Shown: in pieces, positions 18,588 through 31,900 of the stretch
Layout: each line of letters opens with the position of its first letter
Position numbering within the stretch: position 1 is the stretch's first letter
From: Intoshia linei
Taxonomy: Eukaryota > Orthonectida > Rhopaluridae
Direction of reading: 5' to 3'
NCBI GenBank assembly: GCA_001642005.1
Contig: LWCA01000248.1
Span: 1-36,884, forward strand
DNA length: 36,884 nt
The notes under the pieces: model-generated
What the model was told of the DNA's origin: nothing
Seen by the model: only the letters and a program-made list of their open reading frames with translations
Database searches by the model: none
Position numbers and translations under genes: made by a program

Positions 18588-21500
18588 ATGACTATTGATA
18601 CTCTAAAATACATTCTAATATACATGTTTGCATTTTGTTTAATTTTAAATTCTTATTCAATCAAGAAAATGAAAATGTTTAATGAATCTTTATCAAAACA
18701 ATCAAAAAAAATTTACGCACCAAACAATGGGCATAGATATCAAAAAATAATTTTATATTATAAAAACGAAAAATCACATCAACACGTCAAGTTAAATCTC
18801 AATTTCACTAAAACAAGATTAATCACATTAAAATCAACAGAGTATAAATATTTTAATCGACAAAATATAAAACGTGTTAAACGTAATTTAAATTTACCAA
18901 AGGTAGATAAAAATATAGATATAGTTTTAAAAAATTATCCGCAATTTGATATTTGTGATGAAATTAAGAAATGTAATCTTATATATATGGGTAAAATATT
19001 ATCTTATGCTACAGAACATTTAGTCAATGAGACAAATTTATTAATATTGTTTCAAATTGATAAAATTTTTAAAAAGCATTTAATAAATAAAAGATTTACA
19101 CTCGAAGAAACATTTGAAAATCGTTATAAGGATCAAGGTTTAGTTGAAAATGAAACTAATATTAAAGTTTTGAAAAATTTTAAAATTAATTCAAATTTAT
19201 TAAATTTTGATCAAAACCAGTCTAAGAAGAGATCCATTACTTTAAATCGAAAAATATTACTTAATCTTGACAATTTTCACATGTATAATCAAATTGTTAA
19301 TGATAACATGAAAATTATTGCATTTATTCAAAAAAATGGAATTGAAAATATCACTTTTCAAAACAGTTCTAGAATTTGGACCAATTATGCTATCATCAAT
19401 CTTATTCCTATTAAACACAATGTGAAGGATCAAATTGAAATTTTTTCTAATATTGCAGAATGTACTACATGTAGTAATATTTAAATTATTATATACTAGG
19501 TATTAGACTAGGTTGACTGTTATGTACTACGTACAAACCGCACTTAACTCTCCGAGGGCACATTTTTATTCTACCAAAAAAATAAATTCACGCTGAAAAT
19601 TTAACTTAAAAATCCTACTATTCACTATTATCAATCCTTTAAAGGAGTGGTTCCCAAATTTGTTTAAGGTGGAACCATCATATCACATTACTTTTTACTT
19701 TAAAGTTAATTATTCCATCTTAATTTTTTTTTGTTAACGTAGAGAATTTTAAAAACAATTGTTATCCCATTTTTTTAATTTATTAGACAGAATGTGTGTA
19801 TAATATTAAAAATAAAGTAAAAACAGACCAAATTCTAAAAATTGTCATAAAGGTTGCCGATCTCTGTTGTAGTTACTATAGTACATACATTTTTCTTCTA
19901 GCATGTATTTTCAATGAAATAATGCTACCAAAAATGTTGATAATGATTTTTAATTTTTTTATAATTTTAAAACTTTTTTCATTTTTTAAAAAAAGAGGTA
20001 ATATGGGGTTCTTGGCGTGAAAATGCACGTTTTTGAGGTGGTGATTTATAAAAATATTAATGATTTTAAAACGGGGCTTAGAATTTACTGTGTTTTAGAA
20101 TAATTTTTACAAAAATTCTCTTGCTAATTATATTTTAAAAACAAAGGGTAAAATGAAATTTTGAACTTATAGTATTCAATTTTTGGAAATGAAATTTATG
20201 ATAAAACATCACTGTTAATACACTATATTAGAAATTGTGTTTTTATAAATTATGGGACTGTTAATTTTTTAATTAAAAGGTAACACACTGACAGACATTT
20301 ACTTTTATATAAGTTAAGGAATTTAATTGAATTTTTTGGTTGGTAAGATTAAAATTTTTGCTATATTCCAATATGTAAGATATATAAGACCTGGAAACAA
20401 TATATCTTCCACCCTCAGCGGAACTAGCTGTTAGTACAAAGTATGGATACTTTTACACATACTAAGTACATAGCAGAGAGGTTAATTTTTACCTATAAAA
20501 ATTAAAAATTGCTAAAAAATGCTAAAAATTTGCGTAATTAACCAGTGCCGAATTTACCGTATCCGATGGCCATCTTGAGGGGCTTTAGCTTTTGCTTTAG
20601 AATAGATTGCTTTAATTAACAATGTTGAATATTAATTATAATAAATTTATATTATGAAAATTTTAATTATAATTGTATTGATTATTTAAAAATTTGATTA
20701 AAAAATTTAAAACCTATAAAATCAATACTATCTGTAACTTTACAATAAAGTCGAGTATTGTACAATGTACTCATATATTAAATTTAGTTACTAAACCTTT
20801 CGTATTCACGTACGAAACATCATTCAATTTAACTGTGAACAATTCCAAAGTCGTTAAATTCAATAAAAGTGCATCAAAACACTCATCATTCCTAGAATCT
20901 GAAAATAAAATTAACCATTTGAAAACCTTTTCAAAGAAATCCTTATCATTAATATGTACAGCTTTCGGTAATCGTATTCCAACCATATTTTGGTATTTAA
21001 ACAAAACACAAATTTCTCCCAATTTAAAATATCATATATTTTATAAAAAATTCTCTCGGAATGGCAAGGAATTAAACAGGTTATTTATAATTATCGATTA
21101 AAAGATAATTTTAATATTCACATGTCAATAATAAAGATAAATTTAGTTGTACCACAATTAGTATATTAAAAATACAAAATTTAAGTCAAACTGATAACGG
21201 AAATTATAAATGTATTGCAGTCAATATGGATGGAAAATCAAAAGTCTCATTTAAAGTTGAAATTAAAAGAGAAAAAAGTAGGACACTGGAATTTATATAA
21301 TTAACAATATAAATTGATAGTTTTATTAATTTCTGTCCATATATAGACTATATATGGCAATAATTATTATAATTTTAGATGCAGTATATTGCGTATTTGG
21401 TTTGTACTAAATTAATATTTAGATTATAACAATATTTCAGAGAGAAATTATTCAAACTATGAAAAATGTCAATCTTGTTTAACTCAAAAAAAGTTAAATT

Positions 21501-23841
21501 GTACGAGAAACGAAAATATATGTTTGTTTGGTTATTTTTTATTAAAGTTTCATTTTTTTTAGTACATTTTGTCAAAATTTAAAATTGATTAATCATATTT
21601 GTAATTTTGTATTATCAAATTTGTCCATGTCGATTAATCCAGGTTATTTTTAAATATTATGCAGAGCCAAGAGATTTTTAAGATTATTTTAAGGATTCAA
21701 TTATATTTAAATTTAAAGGGATCTATTGGTCGACTCAACCGTTGCATTCATGTACACCAGCCATTCTCAACGGGGTCCATGAAAATTATATACATTTATT
21801 ACATATTATAGACATTTTCAGTAACATAAAGTCGTTTTTAAAACATAAAAACTTAGAAATATTAATATAAAACGTGAAAATCATGTAAAAGTAAATTCTT
21901 TGGTATTAAATTAAATTACTTACGAGTGTAAAAACTTATTGGGAAACCTCCATTGTTTTATTTTATGAGCAGCGGTTTTATTTAATTATTTTATTAAAAT
22001 TTATGACCGAGCCAAGTTTCTAGTCATAAAAAAAACTTTAAATTTTAAATTGAAAATGGGACAAAAAATCAGTCAATATTCATGATTCTATGAAACATCA
22101 ACCAACACATATAAAATATTAATTCTTCACAGGTAAGATAGATAATATAGATTTTTTATTAATCTGATAAAATGTGTAGTAAACAATTAATAATGTACTG
22201 TAAACAATACCTGAAATACAAGTTAAATTTTGGGAACATTGACGGGTTAAAGGTTAATATTAATAGTTTATCAAGTTTATCACCTCGCAAAAATAGAGTT
22301 TTTTGACCATCGTTCGTTTCATCCAAATGTAATGATTCATTAAAAATTGTCATTATTATTAATTTTTTTGGGGGTCCACAGCGAAAAATGGTTGAGAATG
22401 CCTGATGTACACTATGCATTGTATATTGTAGATTCTACAATGTAGAATGTATTTATACATATATGTAATTTTTTTAGCAGATGAAGCATTTTATTCTAAA
22501 CTGGACAACAAGCAAAAAATGATGTTTATAACTATTGGAATACTTTCTTTTGTAGTATTTTCTCTATGCACAATTTATTTAGTTATTACCAGGTATTATT
22601 AATTGATCAATCATACATTATTACTGATATTGGTATAATTAAAATTGCTTTATTTCTAATCAATAAATATCCATGTAACTAGTTTATTTAAAACGATAAC
22701 CTTAAAAGCTTTAAAATGTAGTCAAAAAATCTGAAATCATATCAACGTTAACTAAAGGACGTTTTCATGTATTCTGAGTAAAGTTTACACTAGATATTCT
22801 ATTTATAAAATTGTACTATGCTAGCTTTCATTTTTTATTTAAATTTAAAAATGTATTGATCTCAGTTTTTGACCGGGAATTTAGAAATTTATGAAATTCA
22901 AATGAAAGATAAAACAATCATAATAAAATACCATTTGAGAATATATATTTTTTTAATTTCTAGCATATTTAATTAATTCATAATTTAGTAACACAGAATT
23001 AAAAATGCAATTTTAATAACGTAATACATGTAATAATACATGTTGTTTATATAATGTGATTTAAAAAATATTTCAAATTGTATTTTTAGATTAAAATGCT
23101 TCAGAAAAAATTCAAAGGAAAATACGGTAATTAAAAAAGGCATTAATATATTAAAATAAATTAAAATTAATTAATTAACGTTGGTTTCAGTAGTGACAAA
23201 TTAAGCGGATCACACGGCTATAAATAACTAACCTGTTTTGAACAGTTGGCTGGTTCTTCGTCTGACAACAATCTATTTTAGAAATTTAAAATTGACATTA
23301 ATTTTTCTATATATTAGACAGACTTGACACTATGTATTTATGTACACACGTATGTTAGTCTAACTTTTAAGTCACACAATAAAAGTATTTTTGTATTATT
23401 ATGATTTTATATTTATAGTTTTTAAATTTTGCATATTTTAAAATATATATGTTTTTTTTTCATATCAAAATTTAAGATGCGCCCAAATTTTTATTTAGTT
23501 CAGGTGCACACTCAAGTAGACAAGGTTAAGAAACACTGGATCAGACAATGAGTGTATAATCTTAATAATAGTATACAGTACAATTATAATTGTAATTTTT
23601 TTAATTAAAAAAATTATTTATTAATACATCTCTAATGTAGCTTAAAATAACCAAGAAAAATCAAGATTATCACACTATTTGTGTCAAAGGGAATTGCAAT
23701 TCATGTTCTAAAGACATTCAAATGAATTCAGACATTCAAAATTCAAAGGCATGTGAAAATCCAAAAGATATGGAAAAATCAACTGGTTTATTTATTATCC
23801 AGAACAACCCCATTAGACAAAATTTATGGTTTTTAAAATGA
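18588..23841 (+). CDS. Ig-domain single-pass membrane protein, neuregulin/Vein-like layout
   Basis: Seven exons: 18588-19470 (or 19473), 20788-21079, 21147-21277, 21423-21530, 22478-22592, 23090-23126 and 23641-23841; phases all agree; about 588 aa. Residues ~6-25 are a signal peptide (YILIYMFAFCLILNSYS). A long basic extracellular part follows, with a CDEIKKC pair and an YMGKILS...KIIAFI pattern recalling the pre-Ig region of neuregulins. Exons 2-3 form one C2-type Ig domain: the first Cys in SLICTAFG, the Trp in IFWYLN, and the DNGNYKCIA signature. Exon 4 codes a four-Cys juxtamembrane stretch (C-x2-C-x7-C-x6-C) rather than a full EGF domain. Exon 5 codes the TM helix (MFITIGILSFVVFSLCTIYL), exon 6 a basic stop-transfer segment, and exon 7 a ~66-residue cytoplasmic tail. 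Family assignment is tentative; any Ig-type adhesion protein is the alternative. The first ORF codon at 18570 is TTG, so the ATG at 18588 was chosen. Confidence 0.6.
19506..20320 (+). repeat. Dispersed repeat copy in intron 1 of the Ig-domain gene
   Basis: It has the left end (CTAGGTTGACTGTTATGTAC at 19508) and a right end resembling the family end (TTATATAAGTTAAGGA near 20307-20320). It lacks the MITE found in the 8764 copy and so shows the uninterrupted target (ACTTTAAAG near 19695). The body is more diverged after ~19860. Confidence 0.6.
20407..20475 (-). repeat. Dispersed repeat left-end, diverged, reverse
   Basis: The minus strand reads a variant of the left-end block (ACTTTGTACTAACAGC... 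GCTGAGGGT). It lies about 90 bp after the right end of the preceding copy and faces it, so both ends of that stretch carry related inverted sequences. Confidence 0.45.
21758..22404. mobile_element. hAT-type non-autonomous element, 647 bp, exact 8-bp TSD
   Basis: The ends are CAGCCATTCTCAACGGGGTC (left) and GGTTGAGAATGCCTG (right, inverted). ATGTACAC is duplicated on both sides (21750-21757 and 22405-22412). The element lies in intron 4 of the Ig-domain gene. A minus-strand ORF (22159-22419) runs through its right end but resembles no transposase. Confidence 0.82.
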
Positions 23842-23902
23842 AAAATTCTTTACTGTAAATTTTTCCATGTATACATTCTAGTTAACAAGTATCATATAAC
23901 AA

Positions 23903-24288
23903 CCACTCGAAAAGGGAATCTGGGGGCAATAATATAAGTCCAATATTTAATAGTGTATTACAAAAAGAGTCAAATATATCGTAGTCCTATCGTATATCGT
24001 ATGTTGTTTTGCATAATTTCTAAGATTATTAAATATTGCATAGATTTCATCCTTTCTTAATTCTTCAAAATCTTCCAATTCTTTATTTTCTGCTATATTG
24101 CTATTGTCAATAATGTCATCAATTTGGTCTTCAATAAAATTGACATGTTTCAATTCATATTTATGGTCACTTTTTTGAAGAGAAATTTATTTATATTAGT
24201 ATGGATTTGTTATATTGTCTTAAAAAGTGGTCACTTTTTGGAGGTCGTCACCTATACGAAATGGTCACTTTTCGAGTGTCTACTGTAA
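23903..24288 (-). mobile_element. Possible pogo/Tigger-type remnant
   Basis: CACTCGAAAAG near the left edge (about 23906) recurs inverted at the right edge (CTTTTCGAGTGTCTACTGTA, ending 24288, followed by AAT). The minus-strand ORF between them (23947-24153, 68 codons) is acidic then helical (DEIYAIFNNLRNYAKQ), like the C-terminal tail of Tigger/Jerky-type transposases. No DDE motif is present. Only end similarity and the tail support this. Confidence 0.35.
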
Positions 24289-24486
24289 ATAATTATTCTA
24301 CAACGTTAAAATTATTTTCTGAGCTAAATTTAAAATGTCAAGTTAAGAACATGGAGAGAGACTAGGGCTGACACTACTCGTCTTTTGCGAAATTTTTTTT
24401 TGTGGCATTTTTCATTTTCTATTACCTCGATATTGGTAGATACGCCTTTGATTACAGGCTAAACGATGAAGTATCAATACGAAAAA

Positions 24487-25081
24487 ATGATTCAATGAAT
24501 TATTCCATCTTCATTTTGTTTTGTTAACATTTACGTAAAGAATTTTAAAAATAATCGTTATCCCATTTTTTTAATTTATTAGACAGAATGTGTGTATAAT
24601 ATTAAAAGTAAAGCAAAAACAATCCAATCCTAAAAATTGTCATAAATAGCATTGAGATTTTAATCTTTGATCATAAATTATGATTAAAATTTTTTGTGTG
24701 TGTTAACAGGATACAACTGTACCATCTGTAAATTTTTTGAAATTCTAGGGCTGTTTTCATAATAAAAAAAAAGGTAATTTGGGGTTTAAGCCCTGAAGAT
24801 ATAATTTTTTTAAATTAAATTTATGACAATGTTTATAATTTTAAAATCCGTATCAGCGTATATATTTTTTAAATTCTATAACTCGTTTGATTTTCGAAAA
24901 AAAACACCATTGGGGTATTTGACCTGCAAGATGTGAGTTTGGGAGGTTGAAATTTATCTTATTATCACCCCAGAAAAGATTGTAATTGTAAATGTGGACT
25001 TTATAAAATTCTAAGACTGATAGTTATTGAAATAAACGATAACACACACACAGACAAATAAAGCATATTATATAAGTAAGG
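24487..25081 (+). repeat. Dispersed repeat copy
   Basis: It matches 9362-10531 in order: the GAATTATTCCATCTT block, AAAAATTGTCATAAATAGCAT, CCGTATCAGCGTATATATTT (24846), GATGTGAGTTTGGG and the terminal TTATATAAGTAAGGAT. About 600 bp of the middle of the longer copies is missing. Confidence 0.75.
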
Positions 25082-25912
25082 ATAAATTTTGCGCAGTTTT
25101 TAAAATCATAAACATTATAATAAATCGCAACACCAAAAAACTGTATTTTAACAATCAAAACCACAAATTATTTTTTTTTTAAAAAAATATAGCTCATACA
25201 GTAATTTGAATATACATTACTTAAAGTTGTCTTCACTTAACACAGATAAAAAATTTTAATTTAACAGTGACGCCTTCACGGTAAAAAATCACTTTAATAT
25301 TAAATTAGTGTATCATTAAACTATATAGTATTATTATAGTAATATTAAAGGCAGTAAGGGGTTATATCGTATCGTACGCATAGTTAAGAAAACATTGTTT
25401 AGAGGTCAATTTTTTGATTTTCTGGGTAAAGTTCTCTAGTATGGTAGATTGTGCTCTAATCCTGAATAAATAATAAATTAAATTTTATGCAGTTAATGTA
25501 AACATAACTTTATTTTCTAGAAAAATTACAACTGAGCCCTTTTCATATAAGCGTTTCTAATTCAATGGATCAAACGAGAATTGAACAATACATAAAGGAC
25601 CCTCAAGGAGCAACCAATATATAATGTAAATAAACAATTACCTTTCATTTTACTTTTTACATAAAATTTTACTAAAAATTTTAAATTGATAACTTAAAAT
25701 TTAAAAAATTAATTTGAGACAACTGATAAATAAAAATCCCTATTTGTATAAAATATTTTACAAGTCTGTCAAGGTCAGTATCAATGTCTTTAAAGTACGA
25801 TATTTAAAAATTTGACAAATTTTATATAGTACGCATGTTTTTCAAGAAATAGTTTCCAGTACTACATTAATTTTTTAAAATAAACTTTACTGGGTTGGAT
25901 TTGGGCACGTGA

Positions 25913-28738
25913 ATGGAATTAAATTCTCATATACTGGCTAGATTAATATCGCCAACTGGGACAACATTATCTGAAGCAATTGATTTACCAGTAGATGTTG
26001 ACAATAGAAAATTAAATTTGATATTAAATCAATTGTTGGAGAATGTATATTTTTAATTTATTTAGTGACTGTAAACAAAGTATCTAATTTAGATCCAGTC
26101 TCCACGGGTATTGATAAATGGGTTGTTTTTGATTAGTAGTGGGTTAAGTACAGCCTTAGTCAAAAATATATTATTCATATTTTAAAATTCAAAATTCAAT
26201 TTTAAATTGGAAGACACTTTATTGTAACCAAATAATGTATTAATATTTAATATAGTTCTATATAATTCAAATGTACGGAATGTGTTTCCCACTCCTATTT
26301 TATATAAAAGTTAAAGAAATTGAAAATGTATTTAAATTTTTGACTACATATTTTGTACTGATAAAATCACACAACTAAATAATAGATTTAGATTAGATAA
26401 TGTCATTAATTTAATCAAACTGCTAGTTTATGTTTAATTTCATATATAATAGGACGACAACGAACAATACGCTTTCTTTGTAAATGAAAATGAAATCAAA
26501 ACTAATTTACACGATACAATATCCCAAATTGAAGATAAATCCTTATTAGCTGAAAAAACCTTAAATATTCAATATAGACCTCAATCTCCATTTCATGTTA
26601 AAGCTGTAACAAGATGTACAAGTAGTATGGAGGGACACACTGAGGCTGTTGTGAGTGCTCAATTTAGTTCCAATGGAAGGTATACATTATAATCTCGTAT
26701 GTTGACCCCTTCAGGGTCAAAACCAGAAATGACTATTTTTTTCGAAATGTAAAAATGTATTTTTAGATATTTGTGCAGTGGATCGGGAGATACAACAGTT
26801 CGATTTTGGAACATATATACTGAATTACCACAATTTAGTTGTAAAGGTTAATAGATATCTTGTGCAATTATCTAGAAATTTTAGGACATAAAAACTGGGT
26901 GTTGGTCATTTCTTGGTCACCTGACGACAAATTTTTGGCATCTGCGTGTAAAAATGGACAAGTAATTGAAGTGATAAATATTAAATTATTGTAATTGTAG
27001 ATAATTATATGGAACCCAGTCACCGGAGAACAAAAATTACAACCTATTAAAGCTCACAAAAAATGGATTAACGCCATTTCTTGGAAACCTTTAAATATGT
27101 ACGTTTTTCTCTGTGTTTATTAACAAATATTTAGAGACGGTACAAGTAATTACTTTGTTAGTGCATCCAAGGATACTTTTGTAAAAATCTGGGATGCTAC
27201 CACAGGCTGTCTTTACAAAAGTCTTGGTGGTCACGCCATGTCTGTGACATGTGTGAGGTGGAGCCATCACAACGTTATTTATACTTCTTCTCAAGACAGA
27301 ACCATTAAAATGTGGAGACCTGATGACGTAACTTTGAATTTTTTATCTAGATTTACATAGCGATGTAGGGTGTTCTTTGTCGAACGTTTGAAGGACATTC
27401 ACATTGGGTTAATTCAATTTCTCTTAATACTGATTATGCCATTCGAACTGGTGCTTTTGATCCGGTTAATGCCAAAATAACCAATGAACCTATCAACGAA
27501 TCTGGTATTAACTTTTAAGAAAAAATAATTTTGATTTAGCTTCCAAACTTAAAATTATGGCATCAAATCGGTTAAAGTCTTTAATGGTAATTGATTAAAT
27601 TTGAAATACAACAATATATATTGTAAAGTGCCAAGTCGAAGAAACTCTAGTATCATGTTCAGACGATTTTACTTTATTTTTGTGGAAACCTCAAACAAGT
27701 AAAGTGTCGGTATGTCGAATGACTGGGCATCAGAATGTGATTAATGATGTGAAATTTTCTCCAAATGGGTTCATGATTGCTTCAGCGTCGTTTGATAAAT
27801 CTGTAAAACTTTGGTCTGGAATCGATGGAAAATTTATTGCTACATTTCGCGGACATGTTCAAAGGGTTTATCTAATTACATGGTATTCTATTTTTGAGTG
27901 TAGTTTATTTATTTTTAGGTCTGCTGATAGTCGATACATTTGTTCTGCTAGTGCTGATTCCACTTTAAAGGTTTGGAATGTCAGCCAAAAAAAAATTTTG
28001 TTGGATTTACCTGGACATGCTGATGAAGTAAATTAATTTTTAAACTTTTATTTTTAACTTATTTATAGGTTTATGCTGTTGATTGGAGCCCAGATTGTCA
28101 ACGCGTTGTTAGTGGCGGAAAAGACCGAGTTCTTAAAATGTATTTTTTGTCTTTTTCAATGGGATCGATTTTTTTTAAGAGTCAGCTGATGTCATTTAAT
28201 TCAAGGATAGGCAATATATGGTCCATGAACTGATTTCATCCGGCTTACATAATTTTTTTTAAAATGTTTCTATATTTATAGATTTTATTTTTCTAATCCC
28301 CGGTCATTTTACTACATACTAACAGAGGGTAGTAATTTGTAACTATCTATTTTAATTAATAAATTATCAAGGGTTAATTGTGATTTGATGCAAAATTTCT
28401 TTGATATGATATGAAAAATTTTATAGAATGGATGAATTATGAGTAGAGTAAAAAAATCATTAATACCCCTGGGTAATATGAACGTTATTAATTAAATTTT
28501 TAATGTATTCGGCCCGAAAAATTATCACAATCTACCATCCAGCCCGTTACTATCACAATGTTGCCTACCCCTGATTAAATAAATGAAAATTCAAAATTGT
28601 TTTTATTATTTTTTATTGTTATTCAACGACTATTTATTGCCAGGTATGCCAGGCTGTCAATTTTTCAGTGATTTTCAGTGAAATTTTTTTAAATTTATAT
28701 TTCTTATTTTTTAATATCTGTTTAGTTGGCGAAGCTAA
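25913..28738 (+). CDS. NLE1: Notchless homolog (NLE1/Rsa4), WD40 ribosome-assembly factor
   Basis: Twelve exons: 25913-26044, 26453-26679, 26767-26846, 26885-26961, 27001-27098, 27135-27327, 27369-27504, 27540-27586, 27629-27882, 27919-28027, 28069-28139 and 28726-28738; 478 aa against 485 in human. All phases agree. Residues 1-~95 are the ubiquitin-like NLE domain (ARLISPTG, then LPVDVDNRKLNLILNQLL). The family signature around KAVTRCTSSMEGHTEAVVSA follows, then eight WD40 repeats with GH and WD/WN/IW pairs (SGSGDTTVRFWN, SASKDTFVKIWD, CSDDFTLFLW, SASFDKSVKLW, SADSTLKVW), ending LPGHADEV, YAVDWSPD, GGKD and LKIWRS. In relatives Rsa4/NLE1 binds the MIDAS domain of the AAA-ATPase Rea1/Midasin through the NLE domain and triggers release of assembly factors from pre-60S particles in the nucleus. 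The last exon carries only 13 coding bases and restores the conserved Trp-Arg end. Confidence 0.95.
28140..28725 (+). other. Last intron of NLE1, holding a hAT-type MITE
   Basis: This 586-bp intron has donor GTATTT after CTTAAAAT and acceptor TCTGTTTAG at 28725. Most of its length is the inserted element at 28202-28573. Without it the intron would be about 210 bp. Confidence 0.7.
28202..28573. mobile_element. hAT-type MITE, 372 bp, in the NLE1 intron
   Basis: The ends CAAGGATAGGCAATAT and (inverted) CAGGGGTAGGCAACAT match over GG-TAGGCAA. The flanks ATTTAATT and ATTAAATA agree at six of eight positions, as expected of an old target duplication. There is no ORF. Confidence 0.6.
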
Positions 28739-28956
28739 TGGAATTTGTATATGTGCCTGTATTTAAAATAAAAATTTATTTTACATTGAACAATACATTT
28801 CATGACTTTTTAATGCATGAACCGATAAATACGATCTTTTGCAGCTATTGCAACAATACCGTCTGTTTGATTTTCTATGAGATACTAGAATTCGTCTTTG
28901 AGCACTAGAAGTATTTGAATTTTCATCTAAATAAATGAAATATAGATATTTCAACA

Positions 28957-31900
28957 TTATTTACCCGATATGGTGTTTAATTTTTTAATATGAGAATATA
29001 TTCCAATAGCATTTAACGTTTCATTATTAATTTGTTTTTTATTTTCACTTGCCTTATCTACATGTTGTTCAAACAGTAAATCATAATCTTTAGATGTGTA
29101 CATGTTTTCCTTTTCATTATCCTTGATATCTGTTAAATTTGATTCGTAACAAGAGTCGTTAGTTTCAGTCTTTTTCGTAGAAATTTCTTTAATCAAACAA
29201 TTCAACTCAATGTTTTGTTTTTTCATTTTTTCAATACGTCTTATATTTGCCTTGATTTGCATATTCATATCGTATGCTACATTTGTTTTTTTCATGTCAT
29301 TTTGGTCTATTTAAAAATTTAAATCATAAAAAATAAGTTACAACTTTTACCTTCCGTTACATTCGCATTAAATTCTGGGTAATTTTTTTCCAATAATCTG
29401 TCATTTTCTTTTAATTTAATAATTTCATCGTTTAAATTTATAATTTTCTCTCGTTTTTCTTTTAACAAGTTGATTTGATTTTTTAATTCAATTTCAAATT
29501 TGTCACTTTTTTTCTAAATTATAAGTTGATTTTTAAAGTTAAACTTTAAAATAAAAATTCGATTAATTTAGTTGAACCTTTAATGTTTTATTTTCCATAT
29601 TTTTCATCAAAATTTTTTCATTCAGTTTTTCATTTTTAGTGCATTCTTTATTATTATTTTCTTTTAGTGTAATATTCTCACATTTCAAGTTTTCATATTT
29701 TTGATCAATTTCTACAAGTTTATCTATCAACGATTTTCGCTTTTTATCCAATTCCTAAAATTAAAAATATTCAAATTTTTAAGTATAAATTGAAATACAG
29801 TAATATAATGTATTTATTTTTATCAATTTAAATTTTTAGGTATAATAGTTGTTTGTGTCTTATTGATATCGCCTTGCTAAAGAATTTGATATATCACATG
29901 GTTATGTATATTCCATAAATTAAATGTAGTATATAACGTCACGTAAATATTAAACTATTAAAAGTTTATTGATATAAAATTAAAATGTGTCATGTAATAT
30001 ATTAAATTGCTGCATTTGAATTGATGAATTCAAATACTATAATTATTTTAAAAAAATGTCATCATATATAGTTTGAATTAGTATACACTTGAATAAATTT
30101 TGCAATCAAAATTTTAAATGTTCAAAATAATGATTTATACCTTATTATGATTTTGAATGTTATCAATATTTTTGCAATTTATTTCATTTTCTTGTATAAT
30201 TTCATTATTTTTTGAATTTAATATTTTATTTTCACTTTTAATTTGATTTAATTTTTGTTCCATTTCAGTATTATTTTTATTTACCAATTTAAACGATTCT
30301 TTAATAAAATTTAATTCTTCTTTTGATTGTTCTAAAGGGTTTAACTGAATTAAATTGTTACTATTAAAGGTTACAAATAAATAACGACACCCAATTAGAC
30401 CCACATAAATGTAGATTAAAAAGTTGTATAATCTTGATCATGAAAATAATCATCACTTGTTACAATTAATAACTTTTTATAAATTTTGATATATTTTACG
30501 TACCCAAAATTTCATTTTTCTTTAATAATTCCTTTTTTTCCATCACAGATATATTTTCATCCTTAATAAATTTTTCAATTTTGACATTTTTTAAATTTAA
30601 TAAATCGTCCTTCATTTTAATTTGTAAATGTAATTGCTTAATATCTTCATCTAATGAATCGATTTTGGTTTGAAAAGTGTTTTTATCGTTTTTTAATTCC
30701 TTTTGACAATTTAAAGATAAAAGTGAATGAAATTTTAAATTTTTTTCAATTTTTTCACATTTAATGGATAATTCATCTTTTTCCATTTTCTGTTGACTAT
30801 AATATTTTAACAAACGTTGTAAATCACAACATAAATTTTCATAAAATTTTTCAATTTCATTTTCTCGTATTTCACTGTTTTGTAATTTGGAGGGTATATG
30901 TTGATTACCAAGATGACTTTTTAATTGTTCAGCTATTTCATCTAAAATTAATAGTGCTTCACTATCATCTGAATTTAAAAGTTTTTGGAACGGTTTTAGA
31001 GAGTTTGTATCCAATTTTTCATTAATCATTTTTTCTGATGGCTCCGATGTTTTATTACTGTTGCTGTAATAATCAAAGTTTTTCTAAATATGAAGATTAA
31101 CCGTTTATCATTATAAAGAATTAGTTAACTGGGGATCTAAGAGTGGGTTATGTGACACAAGGATTATTGAAAATTGATTTTTTTAAGGTTCCCATTTATA
31201 ATAATGCTTATAATTTTAGAAACTACCAACAATTTGTTTTATAGAATTTTAGGAGTTTCTATATTTAAAAAAGAAATATAATTTGTGATTTTAACCATGA
31301 AGATGTACATTTTTGAGGGTGAGATTTACAACAATATGATGACTTTAAAATGCGTCCGATAAATTATGTTTTTTTAAAAATTGTAAAAAAAAAAAATTTG
31401 GTGTTTTGTCCCTGAATAACTCATTTTCTGAAAATTAAATTTGCGATTAACACCACTTTCGATATATTCCAATATAAGTGGATGTTTTTAATTTTAGTTA
31501 ATTAATTATATTTATATAAGTAAGAATTACCAAACCAAAAGATTTTATCTGCTCCAAATGACTATATAATGATTGAATAGTTTCTGTTAAACTTTTACTG
31601 CAGTCATCAGAGGTTGTGCACCCAATTTGTTTTTCTAGCAAATGATTAGTCACTTCAAACATTAGCATGCATCTATTTTGAAGAATAAATAATGTTAACT
31701 AAGTCTGCATTTTACTACGTACAAATTGGAAGTCTGTACCAAAGTCTGTGTTCGCATCGTGTTGAAGAGATTTTGAACATTAGTGTTCTTGATTGATTAA
31801 ATTTCGTTTAAGACTGTTATTAAATAATTTTTATTGATAAAGATTTAAAGTTGCACTTCAGACCCTGGTACAGAACTCTAGTACAATAAGTAGCTAGCTT

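Larger units (their letters stand above)
23842..25912. other. Intergenic, transposon remnants and repeat
   Basis: It holds a decayed pogo/Tigger-like remnant (about 23903-24288), a dispersed-repeat copy (24487-25081) and a reverse repeat piece at 25090-25200. A short ATG frame at 25566-25623 (19 codons) is not supported as a gene. Confidence 0.5.

Noticed and set aside
21400-21422. A 23-nt intron and mini-exon (GCAGTATATTGC) before the juxtamembrane exon of the Ig gene.
   Set aside because: Direct splicing from 21277 to 21423 keeps phase without it.
22159-22419. Minus-strand ORF of 86 codons that crosses the end of the hAT element.
   Set aside because: It starts outside the element, matches no transposase and has no codon support.
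23480-23545. Single hAT-like terminus AGGTTAAGAAACACTG.
   Set aside because: No partner end or target duplication was found.
28180-28189. Short terminal exon of NLE1 ending at 28189.
   Set aside because: It gives an end without the conserved Trp, and the acceptor is AAG; the exon at 28726 gives LKIWRS as in the family.
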